Assembly (NCBI RefSeq): GCF_021440515.1
Contig: NZ_JAKCMV010000002.1
Coordinates: forward strand, 1 to 64,000
Length of the DNA: 64,000 nt
Origin: Enterobacter asburiae
Lineage (GTDB): Bacteria; Pseudomonadota; Gammaproteobacteria; Enterobacterales; Enterobacteriaceae
Reading direction: 5' to 3'
Positions 9,395-18,798 of this stretch are shown piece by piece (positions within the stretch are counted from its first letter, which is position 1; each line of letters starts with the position of its first letter). The notes beneath the pieces were generated by a model, which saw only the letters and a list, made by a program, of their open reading frames with translations, was not told where the DNA came from and did no database searches. A program made the position numbers and the translations under genes.

Positions 9395-9782
9395 AATTGC
9401 CTCTCTTATTATTATGCGTATTCTACGAAAACCTACCATCATTGTGAAGACGCTTTACCCCATTGCTGTGATTGCTCCCGGCCCCCTGCACCGGACTTAC
9501 GCTAAATATGAGCGTTGCCGATTAAATTTTATGTGACCAATAGCAACATTCTGAAATAACCACGCGAGCGGGTGAGTTTTATTTTACCGCCTGAGATTAC
9601 TCGCAATTTAAACAGGATGGACAACTATGCTTAAATGATGAAAGAATATTCAGCTAACAGGTGTACGTTGAATAAAATCGACGAATAAATTAAGCGAAAT
9701 TAAGATTGTGTTATATTTCCCTTAAGGATATATCGTCGAAATAACTGAACATTTATTCATCATAAGAACAAAAGGATTCAAC
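9395..9782. other. 388-bp AT-rich intergenic region between ypfM and yffB
   Basis: No gene of credible length is seen. The region should hold the divergent promoters of ypfM (minus) and yffB-dapE (plus). It is markedly richer in A+T than the surrounding genes, especially at 9540-9780, with several runs of A or T. The yffB start is preceded by AAAAGGATTCAAC, a usable ribosome-binding site. No known operator was recognised. Confidence 0.5.
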
Positions 9783-10139
9783 ATGGTTGTGATGTACGGC
9801 ATTAAAAACTGCGACACCATCAAAAAAGCGCGCCGCTGGCTGGAGGCGCACGACGTCGAGTATCGTTTTCACGACTACCGCGCCGACGGACTGGATGCAG
9901 AATTTCTGCATACCGCCATTAACGAACTGGGCTGGGAAGCGCTGCTGAACACCCGTGGCACCACCTGGCGCAAGCTGGATGAATCCGTGCGGGCTGGCAT
10001 CACTGACGCCGACAGCGCGGCCGCGCTGATGCTGGAAATGCCGGCAATTATCAAACGCCCATTGCTCTGCGCGCCAGGGCAGCCTATGCTGCTGGGCTTT
10101 AATGAATCTCTTTACCAGACTTATTTTGTTGAGGTGTAG
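9783..10139 (+). CDS. yffB: YffB, ArsC/Spx-family protein
   Basis: A 118-residue thioredoxin-fold protein of the arsenate reductase (ArsC)/Spx family, matching E. coli YffB in length and sequence. The single N-terminal cysteine is in [11 protein letters not shown] (C10). The basic patch GTTWRKLDE and the C-terminal IIKRPLL loop, with the cis-proline region, are typical. YffB homologues bind glutathione and may be glutathione-dependent thiol reductases; the cellular substrate is unknown. It is three bases upstream of dapE and very probably co-transcribed with it, as in other enterobacteria. Confidence 0.9.
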   Translation: MVVMYGIKNCDTIKKARRWLEAHDVEYRFHDYRADGLDAEFLHTAINELGWEALLNTRGTTWRKLDESVRAGITDADSAAALMLEMPAIIKRPLLCAPGQPMLLGFNESLYQTYFVEV

Positions 10140-10142
10140 TCT

Positions 10143-11270
10143 ATGTCATGCCCGGTCATTGAGCTGACTCAGCAGCTTATTCGCCGCCCTTCCCTCAGCC
10201 CGGACGACGCAGGTTGCCAGGCTTTAATGATTGAGCGCCTGCGCGCGATCGGTTTTACCGTCGAGCATATGGATTTTGGCGATACCCAGAACTTCTGGGC
10301 GTGGCGCGGTCAGGGCGAAACGCTGGCCTTTGCCGGACATACGGACGTGGTTCCCGCTGGCGATGCCGACCGCTGGATCAACCCGCCTTTTGAACCGACG
10401 ATCCGCGACGGCATGCTGTTTGGTCGCGGCGCGGCGGACATGAAAGGTTCGCTGGCGGCGATGGTCGTGGCGGCAGAGCGCTTCGTGGCGCAGCATCCCA
10501 ACCATAAAAACCGCCTCGCGTTTTTAATCACCTCTGATGAAGAGGCCAGCGCGCATAACGGCACCGTGAAGGTTGTCGAAGCGCTGATGGCACGCAACGA
10601 ACGTCTGGACTACTGCCTGGTGGGCGAGCCGTCCAGCACCGAAGTGGTGGGTGACGTGGTGAAAAACGGGCGTCGCGGCTCCATGACCTGCAACCTCACC
10701 ATTCACGGCGTGCAGGGGCACGTGGCCTATCCGCATCTGGCCGATAACCCGGTTCACCGCGCCGCACCGATGCTCAACGAGCTGGTGGCTATCGAGTGGG
10801 ATAAAGGCAACGAATTTTTCCCGCCGACCAGTATGCAGATTGCCAACGTGAAGGCCGGAACGGGCAGCAATAACGTCATTCCGGGTGATTTTTTCGTGCA
10901 GTTTAACTTCCGCTTTAGCACCGAGTTAACCGACGAGATGATTAAAGCGCGCGTGATTGCGCTGCTGGAAAAATACGAGCTACGTTACACCGTCGACTGG
11001 TGGATCTCCGGCCAGCCGTTCCTGACCCAGCGCGGTAAGCTGGTGGATGCGGTAGTGAACGCTATCTCGCACTATAATGAAATTAAGCCACAACTGCTGA
11101 CGACTGGCGGAACATCAGACGGTCGTTTTATTGCCCGCATGGGCGCACAGGTTGTCGAACTGGGGCCGGTGAATGCCACCATTCATAAAATCAATGAATG
11201 TGTTAACGCAGCGGATTTACAGCTGCTGGCCCGTATGTATCAACGCATCATGGAGCAACTCGTCGCCTGA
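10143..11270 (+). CDS. dapE: Succinyl-diaminopimelate desuccinylase DapE
   Basis: A 375-residue cytoplasmic zinc peptidase (M20 family), the same length as E. coli DapE. It hydrolyses N-succinyl-LL-diaminopimelate to succinate and LL-diaminopimelate in lysine and peptidoglycan synthesis. Metal ligands and catalytic residues are visible in [22 protein letters not shown] and [14 protein letters not shown]. The dimerisation domain lies about residues 180-290, and the last ligand His is in [11 protein letters not shown]. It follows yffB by three bases and precedes ypfN by 25 bp. The dapA gene of the same pathway is also in this window (17205-18083), in a separate transcription unit. Confidence 0.97.
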   Translation: MSCPVIELTQQLIRRPSLSPDDAGCQALMIERLRAIGFTVEHMDFGDTQNFWAWRGQGETLAFAGHTDVVPAGDADRWINPPFEPTIRDGMLFGRGAADMKGSLAAMVVAAERFVAQHPNHKNRLAFLITSDEEASAHNGTVKVVEALMARNERLDYCLVGEPSSTEVVGDVVKNGRRGSMTCNLTIHGVQGHVAYPHLADNPVHRAAPMLNELVAIEWDKGNEFFPPTSMQIANVKAGTGSNNVIPGDFFVQFNFRFSTELTDEMIKARVIALLEKYELRYTVDWWISGQPFLTQRGKLVDAVVNAISHYNEIKPQLLTTGGTSDGRFIARMGAQVVELGPVNATIHKINECVNAADLQLLARMYQRIMEQLVA

Positions 11271-11295
11271 CGAACGCTCTGATAAGGAATAGCAA

Positions 11296-11493
11296 ATGGA
11301 CTGGCTGGCAAAATATTGGTGGATTTTGGTACTGGTGTTTTTGGTAGGCGTTTTGCTCAACGTGATTAAAGATCTTAAGCGCGTTGACCATAAAAAATTC
11401 CTCGCCAACAAACCGGATCTGCCGCCGCACCGTGATTTTAACGACAAGTGGGACGATGACGACAACTGGCCGAATAAAGACCAGAAGAAGTAA
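11296..11493 (+). CDS. ypfN: YpfN, small membrane protein (UPF0370)
   Basis: A 65-residue protein with one N-terminal membrane helix (about residues 6-25, [22 protein letters not shown]) and a charged, Asp-rich cytoplasmic or periplasmic tail ([17 protein letters not shown]). It matches E. coli YpfN (66 residues), whose function is unknown. It lies 25 bp after dapE, is probably the last gene of the yffB-dapE-ypfN operon, and has GATAAGGAATAGCAA as its ribosome-binding region. Confidence 0.9.
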   Translation: MDWLAKYWWILVLVFLVGVLLNVIKDLKRVDHKKFLANKPDLPPHRDFNDKWDDDDNWPNKDQKK

Positions 11494-11501
11494 TTGTATC
11501 T

Positions 11502-11587
11502 TCCCCTCACCCTAACCCTCTCCCCATAGGGGAGAGGGGACTGCTTTTCACCCTCGCCCCTTCGGGGAGAGGGCCGGGGTGAGGGGC
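11502..11587. repeat. Composite palindromic repeat (two hairpins inside an outer stem)
   Basis: An outer stem, CCCCTCACCC (11503-11512) with GGGTGAGGGG (11577-11586), encloses two inner hairpins: CCCTCTCCCC-ATA-GGGGAGAGGG (11516-11538) and CCCTCGCCCC-TTC-GGGGAGAGGG (11551-11573, one mismatch). The element fills the gap between the convergent genes ypfN and ypfH. A shortened relative is at 19286-19318. It resembles the dispersed CCCTCACCCTAACCCTC repeats familiar from Enterobacter and Klebsiella genomes and may act as a bidirectional transcription stop. Confidence 0.8.
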
Positions 11588-11594
11588 TAAAACA

Positions 11595-12290
11595 TCACAT
11601 AAACTCAACGATATCATCATCGTTTGGCTTACCGCCGCTCAGCGCTTCATCAAAGTAGTGCTTCGGAACGGTATAGCGCAGATGGTCGAGCGCAAACTGC
11701 ATGCTGCGGTCATCGATGGCATGTCCCAGCTCATCCACAATATCCAGCGTCACGTCCCCGCCTGCCGCAATCAGCGCTTCCTGCGCGGCAACCGCATGAG
11801 AAAGCTCAATCACCCGGTCTTCACCGCCGTGGATCAGGTGGATCGTGGTCCGGGTGGTCGCCGTCTGCGGTAAGCTGGCAAAGCGGCCGTTGAAGGCAAT
11901 CACGCGCGATACCAGACCCGGCTGCGCTTTGATGCTCTCAAGAGACATAATCGACCCCTGCGAGAAGCCAATCAGCGCGGTGGCATCCGCCCCTACGCCA
12001 CTCTGCTGCTGCCAGTAGCGCACCGTGTCGATAAAGGTCGGCATGATGGCGTCAATACGCGCCTGCCGATTCTCTTCCGTGACGCCCTGCACCGAAAACC
12101 ACTGGCGACCGTTCGGGCCGCACGGCTCAACGCCGCCGATGCTGACGATTAACGCCTCCGGGAAGATGGGCGCAAACCAGCTGCCGATCTGTCCCATATT
12201 GACGGCGTTATCGCCCACGCCATGAAACAGAAGCAGCAGCTGTTTTGCCGGTTTGTCAGGGCTCTGGACAACAAAATGGTCGTGTTTCAT
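11595..12290 (-). CDS. ypfH: YpfH, alpha/beta-hydrolase esterase
   Basis: A 231-residue alpha/beta hydrolase of the phospholipase/carboxylesterase type (E. coli YpfH, 232 residues, shown to have esterase activity in screens). The nucleophile Ser110 lies in GFSQGS. The oxyanion stretch LLLFHGVGDN is near residue 20, the acid is probably in HLIHGGEDRVI, and the catalytic His is in ELGHAID. There is no signal peptide, so it is cytoplasmic. The ATG at 12290 was preferred over an upstream in-frame codon at 12350 because AAGGAGATCGCC directly precedes it and it matches the family start. It lies 73 bp downstream of tmcA. Confidence 0.92.
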   Translation of the reverse strand: MKHDHFVVQSPDKPAKQLLLLFHGVGDNAVNMGQIGSWFAPIFPEALIVSIGGVEPCGPNGRQWFSVQGVTEENRQARIDAIMPTFIDTVRYWQQQSGVGADATALIGFSQGSIMSLESIKAQPGLVSRVIAFNGRFASLPQTATTRTTIHLIHGGEDRVIELSHAVAAQEALIAAGGDVTLDIVDELGHAIDDRSMQFALDHLRYTVPKHYFDEALSGGKPNDDDIVEFM

Positions 12291-12363
12291 GGCGATCTCC
12301 TTAATTGATAAGCGGAATTTTACGCCTCTCGGGGGTAATGACCATGCCACTTTACTGAAGAAG

Positions 12364-14337
12364 TCATTGAAAAAATTGCCATTGCAAAACGGTCTCTTTC
12401 AGCTGCTGGCAGCGGGTATTATCGAGTGCCGCCAGCAGTTGCGCCGCGTCACGCCGCAGCGCCACCAGCAGCGCTTTTCGCCCCGCCAGCCCCAGCACGG
12501 CACAGAGTTCGCTCTCCTCTTTCCGCCCCTCGATTCTTCCTCGCAGCGCCGCAGCAGGTGTATCAACCGCCAGCAGCAGACGGGTGAGCGCGGCAACCGA
12601 GGTCGGGAACGGTCGGTGGGCAAAGGCAAAACCGGCCAGCTCGAGCCAGTCGTCATCATTAAGGGTAGCTTCCCAGCGATCGTCCACCGGGATCTTTTCG
12701 TCATTCCACGCGAATAACACCCGCGCATCCCGACATAAACGCAGATGCTCCTGCTGGCACAGCGCCTGCCCCGCCTCGCTGAGCGGCAGCAGGGCCATCG
12801 CCGTGTAGCAGCCGCTGCTGGCCTCACGGTGGCTGCCCATGCGCACCAGCACAAAGCCGCACCGCTGCCAGAAGCGCCACAGCTCGTCGGTATAGCCAAA
12901 GCTGACGGAGAGATAATCCTGCGCGGTCTGCCGCTGCGCGCCCCGGATCAGCGCCTGACCGATCCCCTCGCGCTGCCGAGCGGGGTGAACGGCAACGCGG
13001 GTGACGCGCTGGCCTGTGGGGGTTGCCGCTAGCGGAGAGCCGCCGTGCGCCGCCAGCGACTGAGCCACCAGATTGCCGCGCGGACGGCGAAAGCCCGCCC
13101 ACACCGCACGGCTCAATCCCGCGCTTAATCCGCCCTCTTCCACCTGCCACAGCGCGCCCGCGATGCCGATATCCGTGGCGGCGACGGTAAAATGCTGTCC
13201 CGGCGCGTCCATCATCCGGCGCAAATCGAGCGGCGAGGTGCGGTAGTGCGCGGCGCTTAACAGCTCATACAGGCTCGCGGTGGGTTCAGACGGGCCAATC
13301 CGTACCGCCCCCTCGGGGTTCTGGTCGATTAACGTATCGTCGAACAGCAGCGTATCGGCAATCACGCGCTCCAGCGGACAGCCCGCCGCCCAGCGGATCG
13401 GGTCAGAGAGCGTGAAGCGCTGCAACCCGGCAAACCGGGCGCAAAATTTGAGTAAAAAGCCCCGCCCGGTGCCTTCGTAGCCCTGCACCGTGGTGGTGAG
13501 CAGCACGCGCGGGAAACGCGCCACCAGGCGTTCCAGAAGCGGGCCGGAAATAGCCGCCGCCTCATCGACAATCAGCCAGTCCGCCTCAACCGTGGAGGCC
13601 AGCAGCGCGTCCGGTGCCATAAAGCGGTAGTTATCGCCCGCAAACCGGGCCATCACCTCCGTCGCCCCTTTCGCTGGCGCGGTAACCACGGCCTGCCCGG
13701 TCATGCTGTTCAGCAGCATTCCGGCCAGCGCGGACTTACCGCGCCCGCGCGCGGCGGTCACCGCCACCACGCCTGCGCGTAACGCTAAAAGCGCATTCAG
13801 AATGTCTGCCTGCTCGCGCAGCGGCTCGCCGTTTGCGGGCTGCCAGTCGGGTAGCGCAGGAGGGGGAGAAATGTGCAGCGGCTGATGCTGCTGCCACACA
13901 ATCACGTCAGGATCGGCCGCGAGGGTGCGGCAAAAATGGCGGACAAAACGCGGGGTGGCGATGGGCTCCGCGCTGTCGCTCCAGCGCAGGGAATCGGCGT
14001 CCGGCCGTTCAGGCCAGTCGGACAAGGGCGGAACCAGCAGCACCAGCAGGCTACCTGCGCGCAGCGTGCCGCTGAGGGCGGCAAAGGCCGACACGTCAAA
14101 GCCGCTGCGGGCGTCGAAAATGGCGTGCAGAAACTCACGCCCGAGCAGCGCGCTTAGCGCCTTCGGTGCGCCGTGCGGCTCCACGGGCGCATCATCTCCC
14201 ACCCACAGCCAGTCTCCGCGCTGCTGCTCGCGCAGGGCCAGAGCCTGCTCCTGTGCCCAGCTCTCGTCACCGCTGACCACCACCAGCCGACGGTGCCCCT
14301 TGCGCCGCAGCTCGCTAATCAGACGTTCAAACGGCAT
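12364..14337 (-). CDS. tmcA: tRNA(Met) cytidine acetyltransferase TmcA
   Basis: A 657-residue enzyme (E. coli TmcA, formerly YpfI, 671) that makes N4-acetylcytidine at wobble position 34 of elongator tRNA-Met, using acetyl-CoA and ATP. An N-terminal domain is followed by an RNA-helicase-like ATPase with Walker A AARGRGKSALAG (about residue 198) and a DEAA-type Walker B (LIVDEAAAI). A GNAT acetyltransferase domain follows, with acetyl-CoA-binding VHPARQREGIGQALI (about residues 455-470). The C-terminal tail should contact tRNA. It begins three bases after the ypfJ stop codon, so ypfJ-tmcA-ypfH probably form one unit. Confidence 0.94.
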   Translation of the reverse strand: MPFERLISELRRKGHRRLVVVSGDESWAQEQALALREQQRGDWLWVGDDAPVEPHGAPKALSALLGREFLHAIFDARSGFDVSAFAALSGTLRAGSLLVLLVPPLSDWPERPDADSLRWSDSAEPIATPRFVRHFCRTLAADPDVIVWQQHQPLHISPPPALPDWQPANGEPLREQADILNALLALRAGVVAVTAARGRGKSALAGMLLNSMTGQAVVTAPAKGATEVMARFAGDNYRFMAPDALLASTVEADWLIVDEAAAISGPLLERLVARFPRVLLTTTVQGYEGTGRGFLLKFCARFAGLQRFTLSDPIRWAAGCPLERVIADTLLFDDTLIDQNPEGAVRIGPSEPTASLYELLSAAHYRTSPLDLRRMMDAPGQHFTVAATDIGIAGALWQVEEGGLSAGLSRAVWAGFRRPRGNLVAQSLAAHGGSPLAATPTGQRVTRVAVHPARQREGIGQALIRGAQRQTAQDYLSVSFGYTDELWRFWQRCGFVLVRMGSHREASSGCYTAMALLPLSEAGQALCQQEHLRLCRDARVLFAWNDEKIPVDDRWEATLNDDDWLELAGFAFAHRPFPTSVAALTRLLLAVDTPAAALRGRIEGRKEESELCAVLGLAGRKALLVALRRDAAQLLAALDNTRCQQLKETVLQWQFFQ

Positions 14338-14340
14338 CAG

Positions 14341-15210
14341 TTACAGCGCTTTACCGAAGGTATTGCACTGGTTCGGATCTCCGCTGGCGAAACCGCGCTT
14401 AAACCAGCTGTAGCGCTGCTCGGAGGTGCCGTGCGTAAAGCTGTCAGGCACCACGCGGCCCTGGCTTTGCTGTTGCAGACGGTCGTCGCCAATCGCCTGC
14501 GCGGCGTTCAGCGCCTCTTCTAAATCCCCCGCCTCCAGCACGCCCTGTTGCTGCATGCTGTGGCCCCAGACGCCCGCGAAGCAGTCAGCCTGCAACTCCA
14601 TGCGTACGGAGAGGCGGTTAACTTCGGTCTGGGAGGCATTTTGCTGAAGCTGGCGCACTTTGGGCTCAATGCCCAACAGTTTTTGCACGTGGTGCCCGAC
14701 TTCATGCGCAATCACGTAGCCCTGGGCAAAATCGCCGTCGGCGCCCAGCTTGCTTTTCATGTCGTCGTAGAAGGAGAGATCGATATAGACCGTGCTGTCG
14801 GCAGGACAGTAGAACGGCCCCATCACCGATTGACCGGTGCCGCATCCGGTGCGGGTTGCGCCACGGTACATCACCAGTTTTGGCTGCTGGTAGGTGCGCC
14901 CCATTTTCTCGAAGAGCTGGCTCCAGGTATCTTCCGTGGTCGCGAGGATCACCGACGTAAACCTGGCCGCTTCGTCTTCGTTCGGGCTGATAGAACGCGG
15001 AGATTGTTGCTGCTGTTGCAGCGATTGCCCGGTCATCAGACCGGTGAGATCGACGCCGTAGTAGCCCGCCACCAGCACCACGATCAGCAGAACGATACCG
15101 CCCTTCCCGCTCGGTAACCGGAAGCCCGGCCCGCCCATGGAAGGCCCGCCGCCGCCACTGCTGCGTCTGTCTTCTACATTGTCACTTTCACGACGCCCTT
15201 GCCAGCGCAT
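14341..15210 (-). CDS. ypfJ: YpfJ, membrane-anchored neutral zinc metallopeptidase family protein
   Basis: A 289-residue protein (E. coli YpfJ, 287) of the neutral zinc metallopeptidase family (Pfam PF04228). A short Gly-rich cytoplasmic N-terminus ([13 protein letters not shown]) is followed by one membrane helix at about residues 37-58 and a periplasmic domain with the zinc motif HEVGHH (H169, E170, H173). A likely third-ligand region is [10 protein letters not shown]. Two cysteine pairs are visible (TRTGCG and FYCPAD, and the final NQCNTF). Its substrate is unknown. The ATG at 15210 is preferred to a GTG two codons earlier, which would overlap the GAGGTGG ribosome-binding site. Confidence 0.9.
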   Translation of the reverse strand: MRWQGRRESDNVEDRRSSGGGGPSMGGPGFRLPSGKGGIVLLIVVLVAGYYGVDLTGLMTGQSLQQQQQSPRSISPNEDEAARFTSVILATTEDTWSQLFEKMGRTYQQPKLVMYRGATRTGCGTGQSVMGPFYCPADSTVYIDLSFYDDMKSKLGADGDFAQGYVIAHEVGHHVQKLLGIEPKVRQLQQNASQTEVNRLSVRMELQADCFAGVWGHSMQQQGVLEAGDLEEALNAAQAIGDDRLQQQSQGRVVPDSFTHGTSEQRYSWFKRGFASGDPNQCNTFGKAL

Positions 15211-15292
15211 AACCACCTCGAACTATTCCATTAATAATAGCTATGATCGTAGGCGGTTAACGGCAAGATTACCATAGGAAACAAAGGTAAGA

Positions 15293-15320
15293 CGCCAAAG
15301 GAGTTGGACATCCTTTGGCG
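15293..15320 (-). terminator. Hairpin downstream of purC
   Basis: A perfect 10-bp stem, CGCCAAAGGA / TCCTTTGGCG, with an 8-base loop lies 11 bp after the purC stop. On the minus strand the following bases (GTCTTACCTTTG) are only moderately T-rich, so it may be a weak intrinsic terminator or an mRNA 3'-end protector. Confidence 0.55.
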
Positions 15321-15330
15321 ATTGAGGGGC

Positions 15331-16044
15331 TTAGTCGAGCTTAACGCCTAAACGATGAGCTACCGCTTCGTAGGCTTCAATCAGGCCACCGAGGCTCTGA
15401 CGGAAACGGTCTTTGTCCATTTTATCGAGGGTTTCTTTGTCCCACAGGCGGCTGCCGTCCGGCGAAAACTCATCGCCCAGCACCACTTCGCCTTTATACA
15501 GACCGAACTCCAGCTTGAAGTCGACCAGGATCAGACCCGCGTCATCAAACAGCTTTTTCAGCACGTCGTTCGCTTTGTAGGTTAGCTCCTGCATACGCGC
15601 GAGGTTCTCTTTGCTCACCCAGCCGAAGGTTTCGCAGTAGGATTCGTTGACCATCGGGTCGTGCATGGCATCGTTTTTCAGGAACAGATCGAACAGCGGT
15701 GGATTCAGCTCGATACCTTCTTCAATGCCCAGACGCTTCACCAGGGAGCCAGCGGCGCGGTTACGCACGACACACTCAACCGGAACCATATCCAGTTTTT
15801 TCACCAGACATTCCGTGTCGGACAGCAACGCTTCCATCTGGGTTGGAATGCCCGCTTCGGCCAGTTTGGTCATAATGAAGTGGTTGAACTTGTTGTTCAC
15901 CATGCCTTTACGATCGAACTGCTCAATGCGTGCGCCATCCCCTGCTGACGTATCATTGCGGAATTCGAGCACCAACAGATCCGGGTTTTCCGTGCTGTAT
16001 ACGGTTTTCGCTTTGCCACGATACAACTCAGCTTGCTTCTGCAT
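15331..16044 (-). CDS. purC: SAICAR synthetase PurC
   Basis: Phosphoribosylaminoimidazole-succinocarboxamide synthase of 237 residues, the same length as in E. coli. It joins CAIR with aspartate using ATP in the eighth step of IMP synthesis. It begins [18 protein letters not shown], with the Gly-x-Lys-x-Lys ATP-binding loop. Substrate-contacting blocks such as [13 protein letters not shown] and VDFKLEFG are intact. Two ATGs are in frame. I chose the second (16044) because AGGAG lies 8 bases before it but only 2 bases before the first. A PurR box and a CATAAT -10 are upstream, and a terminator separates it from the dapA-bamC unit. Confidence 0.97.
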   Translation of the reverse strand: MQKQAELYRGKAKTVYSTENPDLLVLEFRNDTSAGDGARIEQFDRKGMVNNKFNHFIMTKLAEAGIPTQMEALLSDTECLVKKLDMVPVECVVRNRAAGSLVKRLGIEEGIELNPPLFDLFLKNDAMHDPMVNESYCETFGWVSKENLARMQELTYKANDVLKKLFDDAGLILVDFKLEFGLYKGEVVLGDEFSPDGSRLWDKETLDKMDKDRFRQSLGGLIEAYEAVAHRLGVKLD

Positions 16045-16096
16045 CTTCATTACTCCTGGTGTGATGATTTGTGTTCAAAACTGGGGATATTATGCC

Positions 16097-16112
16097 ACGC
16101 ACACGTTTGCGT
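16097..16112 (-). promoter_or_regulatory. PurR box of purC
   Basis: On the minus strand the sequence is ACGCAAACGTGTGCGT, one mismatch from the PurR consensus ACGCAAACGTTTNCGT, directly upstream of a CATAAT -10 element. Purine repression of purC is established in E. coli. Confidence 0.85.
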
Positions 16113-16120
16113 AGCACTAA

Positions 16121-16152
16121 AATAAAAAGGGCTGGATTAACCAGCCCTCTTT
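16121..16152 (-). terminator. Intrinsic terminator after bamC
   Basis: The stem AGGGCTGG / CCAGCCCT with a five-base loop is followed on the minus strand by TTTTTATT, immediately after the bamC stop. An A/T-rich flank on the other side makes it potentially bidirectional. It isolates dapA-bamC from purC. Confidence 0.85.
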
Positions 16153-16153
16153 T

Positions 16154-17188
16154 TTACTTGCTGAATGCAGCCTGGAAGACCGCCACCAGCGCATCGTTCT
16201 GCGACTGGGTCAGCGTGTGACCTTTCGGATCGATAAACTGCAAGCTGCTGCGGTTATCGAGGTCACCGACCTGAATTTTATAATCGCCTGCGGCCAGCCC
16301 CGGGTCGCGTGCGCCCAGCTCCTGCCATGCGCTATCGGACAGCGGCTTATAGGTTGCCGTCATGCTGCCCGTTGAACGGGTGCTGTCGGAAACTTTCATG
16401 CCCACTTTTTCCAGCGTTGCTGGCAGACGTTGCCAGGTCTGGTTAAACGGCGCACGTACAACTAGCATCGGCAGACCGGTATCATCCGCCGCGCTTTGCA
16501 CGTCGAAGGTCGCACCGTTGCGATTCTGTGCAGCGTTAGCCGCGTCGGTCGCGTTCTTATCCAGACCCGCCGCGATGACGTTCAGCATTTCGGTGCTGTA
16601 GCGCTGCATAGAGGACGGATCGGCAACCGGCTTGCCCGCCTGTTCCAGATTCAGCAGCTTAACGGTAACCGCCTGCTGATAGCCCTGAGGCTTAACGGAG
16701 ACTTGATAACGACCACGGTACTGCTGATCTTCGTCCAGACGATTCCATTCGACCCAGTCGGTGGAGAGGGTCTGGCTGGCGTCATCGCGCTTCGTAATGG
16801 TGTAATTTTTCGCCTGGATAACGCTGACGACCTGTGACCACAGCGAGCTGTTGCGCCCACTTTCAACCAGCAGGGAAGCGGTATCACCGGTGAACTGGGT
16901 ACGGGCCCCGCTCACCAGCGCCAGAGGCTGTGCTGGCGGACGAATATCAAGCGCTTTACCGACCTGACCGCTACCGTTGGTCACGGGAATATTGTAATCG
17001 CCATTCTGGATCGGCAGGATCATGCCGGCCGGCGCGTGAAGTTCAGCAAGCGGCGCCGCATCCAGATAGGATTCATCACCGCTCACCTGGCGCTTGTAGC
17101 GCGAGTCTGAACTACAGGCAGCGAGCAGCATAATAAGCGAAACACCCGCAACCTTCGCCAGGCGCGACTTCTGTACTGAATAAGCCAT
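16154..17188 (-). CDS. bamC: BamC, outer-membrane assembly lipoprotein
   Basis: A 344-residue lipoprotein of the beta-barrel assembly machine (BamABCDE), the same length as E. coli BamC (NlpB). The signal peptide ends in the lipobox LLAAC, with the lipidated Cys at position 25. The unstructured, conserved segment just after it ([16 protein letters not shown]) is the part that binds BamD. Two helix-grip domains follow (about residues 100-215 and 225-343). The ATG at 17188 has GGGAGATTTG upstream; a TTG one codon earlier is rejected. It starts 16 bp after dapA and is probably co-transcribed with it. BamB of the same complex is at 50662-51840. Confidence 0.96.
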   Translation of the reverse strand: MAYSVQKSRLAKVAGVSLIMLLAACSSDSRYKRQVSGDESYLDAAPLAELHAPAGMILPIQNGDYNIPVTNGSGQVGKALDIRPPAQPLALVSGARTQFTGDTASLLVESGRNSSLWSQVVSVIQAKNYTITKRDDASQTLSTDWVEWNRLDEDQQYRGRYQVSVKPQGYQQAVTVKLLNLEQAGKPVADPSSMQRYSTEMLNVIAAGLDKNATDAANAAQNRNGATFDVQSAADDTGLPMLVVRAPFNQTWQRLPATLEKVGMKVSDSTRSTGSMTATYKPLSDSAWQELGARDPGLAAGDYKIQVGDLDNRSSLQFIDPKGHTLTQSQNDALVAVFQAAFSK

Positions 17189-17204
17189 CAAATCTCCCTA
17201 AACT

Positions 17205-18083
17205 TTACAGCAAACCGGCATGTTTCAGCGCGCCAGCGACGATGTCACGACCGTGGTCGGTAATCGGTGTCATTGGCAGACGCAACGTATCGGTTGCTAC
17301 AAGTCCCAATTCCTTACAAGCCCATTTCACTGGGATCGGATTGGGTTCGACAAATAATTTATTGTGCAACGGCATCAGACGTTGATTGATTACGCGAGCT
17401 TCGTCGAAATGACCGGCCGCAGCCAGTTTGCACATTTCGGCCATATCACGCGCCGCCACGTTTGAGGTGACGGAAATCACGCCATGACCACCAAGCTGCA
17501 TGAAGTCCAGCGCAGTCGCATCATCGCCACTGAGCAGGATAAAGTCATCTGAAACCAGCTCTTTGATCTGATGAACGCGACTTAAGTTCCCGGTTGCTTC
17601 TTTGATCCCGATAATATTTTTTACTTTCGAGAGGCGACCAACGGTTTCCGGCAGCATATCGCAGCCGGTACGGGACGGCACATTATACAGAATTTGTGGC
17701 AAGTCAGTATGTTCAGCGATGGCTTTGAAATGCTGGAACAGACCTTCCTGGGTAGGACGGTTGTAGTAAGGGGTGACCGTCAGACAGCCGACAATGCCGC
17801 TGTCGTTAAAACGTTGGGTCAGGCTGATGGCTTCTGCGGTGGCGTTTGCCCCGGTTCCTGCGATGACCGGAATACGCCCGTCGGCCAGCTCCAGGGTCAG
17901 CATCACCACGTCGCCGTGCTCTTCGTGGCTCAGCGTTGCGGATTCACCGGTAGTCCCTACCGAAACGATCGCCGAGGTTCCATTGGCGACATGATAATCA
18001 ATCAGCTTTTTCATGCTGGACCGGCAGACATTACCTTTTTCATCCATCGGTGTAACAAGCGCGACAATACTTCCCGTAAACAT
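17205..18083 (-). CDS. dapA: 4-hydroxy-tetrahydrodipicolinate synthase DapA
   Basis: A 292-residue TIM-barrel aldolase, the same length as in E. coli, condensing pyruvate with aspartate semialdehyde at the branch to lysine and meso-diaminopimelate. The Schiff-base lysine is in IIGIKEATG (about residue 161). The catalytic Thr and Tyr are in [11 protein letters not shown] and in [15 protein letters not shown], and the family signature [14 protein letters not shown] is present. It starts [15 protein letters not shown], as expected, and its upstream region is shared divergently with gcvR. No lysine riboswitch was recognised, consistent with E. coli, where dapA is only weakly regulated. Confidence 0.97.
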   Translation of the reverse strand: MFTGSIVALVTPMDEKGNVCRSSMKKLIDYHVANGTSAIVSVGTTGESATLSHEEHGDVVMLTLELADGRIPVIAGTGANATAEAISLTQRFNDSGIVGCLTVTPYYNRPTQEGLFQHFKAIAEHTDLPQILYNVPSRTGCDMLPETVGRLSKVKNIIGIKEATGNLSRVHQIKELVSDDFILLSGDDATALDFMQLGGHGVISVTSNVAARDMAEMCKLAAAGHFDEARVINQRLMPLHNKLFVEPNPIPVKWACKELGLVATDTLRLPMTPITDHGRDIVAGALKHAGLL

Positions 18084-18228
18084 GGGCCATCCTCTGTGCG
18101 AACAAGAGCCTCAATGTTACGTTTGGAACTGTAATAAAAGCAAGCGACCTGAGGCTCTCAGGCGGTTGTATGCATGTTTTTTTTATGCTTTCCTTAGGAA
18201 GACTTAACCACGCAAAGGAAGAACAGGT

Positions 18229-18798
18229 TTGACAACCTCATCACAACATTACCTGGTTATCACTGCGCTGGGTGCTGACAGGCCGGGTATCGTGAACACC
18301 ATCACCCGCCACGTGAGCAGCTGCGGCTGCAATATCGAAGACAGCCGCCTGGCTATGCTGGGTGAAGAGTTCACATTTATTATGCTGCTTTCCGGGTCAT
18401 GGAACGCCATTACGCTCATTGAATCTACCCTTCCGCTTAAAGGCGCGGAGCTGGATTTGCTGATCGTGATGAAACGGACCAACGCTCGCCCGCGTCCGGC
18501 GATGCCTGCGAGCGTCTGGGTACAGGTTGAAGTCCCCGATTCACCGCATCTTATCGAACGTTTTACCGCGCTGTTTGACAGCCATGATATGAACATTGCC
18601 GAACTGGTTTCGCGCACGCAACCCGCGGACGAGAGCACGCTTCCTACGCTGTTTATTCAGATTACCGCGCACAGCCCTGCCTCGCAGGATGCCTCAAATA
18701 TCGAGCAAGCGTTTAAAGCCCTCTGTACAGAATTAAACGCGCAGGGCAGTATAAGCGTCGTCGATTATTCTCAGCATGAACAGGATGGAGTTGATTAA
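18229..18798 (+). CDS. gcvR: GcvR, glycine cleavage system repressor
   Basis: A 189-residue regulator with two ACT domains (about residues 8-85 and 95-175), close to E. coli GcvR (190). GcvR does not bind DNA itself. It binds GcvA and turns it into a repressor of gcvTHP when glycine is low. The N-terminus is MTTSSQHYLVITALGADRPG. The only start that keeps it is TTG at 18229, about 10 bases after AAAGGAAG. Its stop overlaps the ATG of bcp (TAATG), so the two are translationally coupled. The segment ADESTLPTLF differs from the E. coli sequence I remember. Confidence 0.93.
   Translation: MTTSSQHYLVITALGADRPGIVNTITRHVSSCGCNIEDSRLAMLGEEFTFIMLLSGSWNAITLIESTLPLKGAELDLLIVMKRTNARPRPAMPASVWVQVEVPDSPHLIERFTALFDSHDMNIAELVSRTQPADESTLPTLFIQITAHSPASQDASNIEQAFKALCTELNAQGSISVVDYSQHEQDGVD

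Noticed and set aside
9600-9780. Very short ATG frames in the AT-rich gap before yffB
   Set aside because: All are only a few codons, lack ribosome-binding sites and show no similarity to known small proteins.
11502-11587. Possible CRISPR-like array because of repeated CCCTC units
   Set aside because: The repeats are palindromic arms with no unique spacers, and no cas genes are present.
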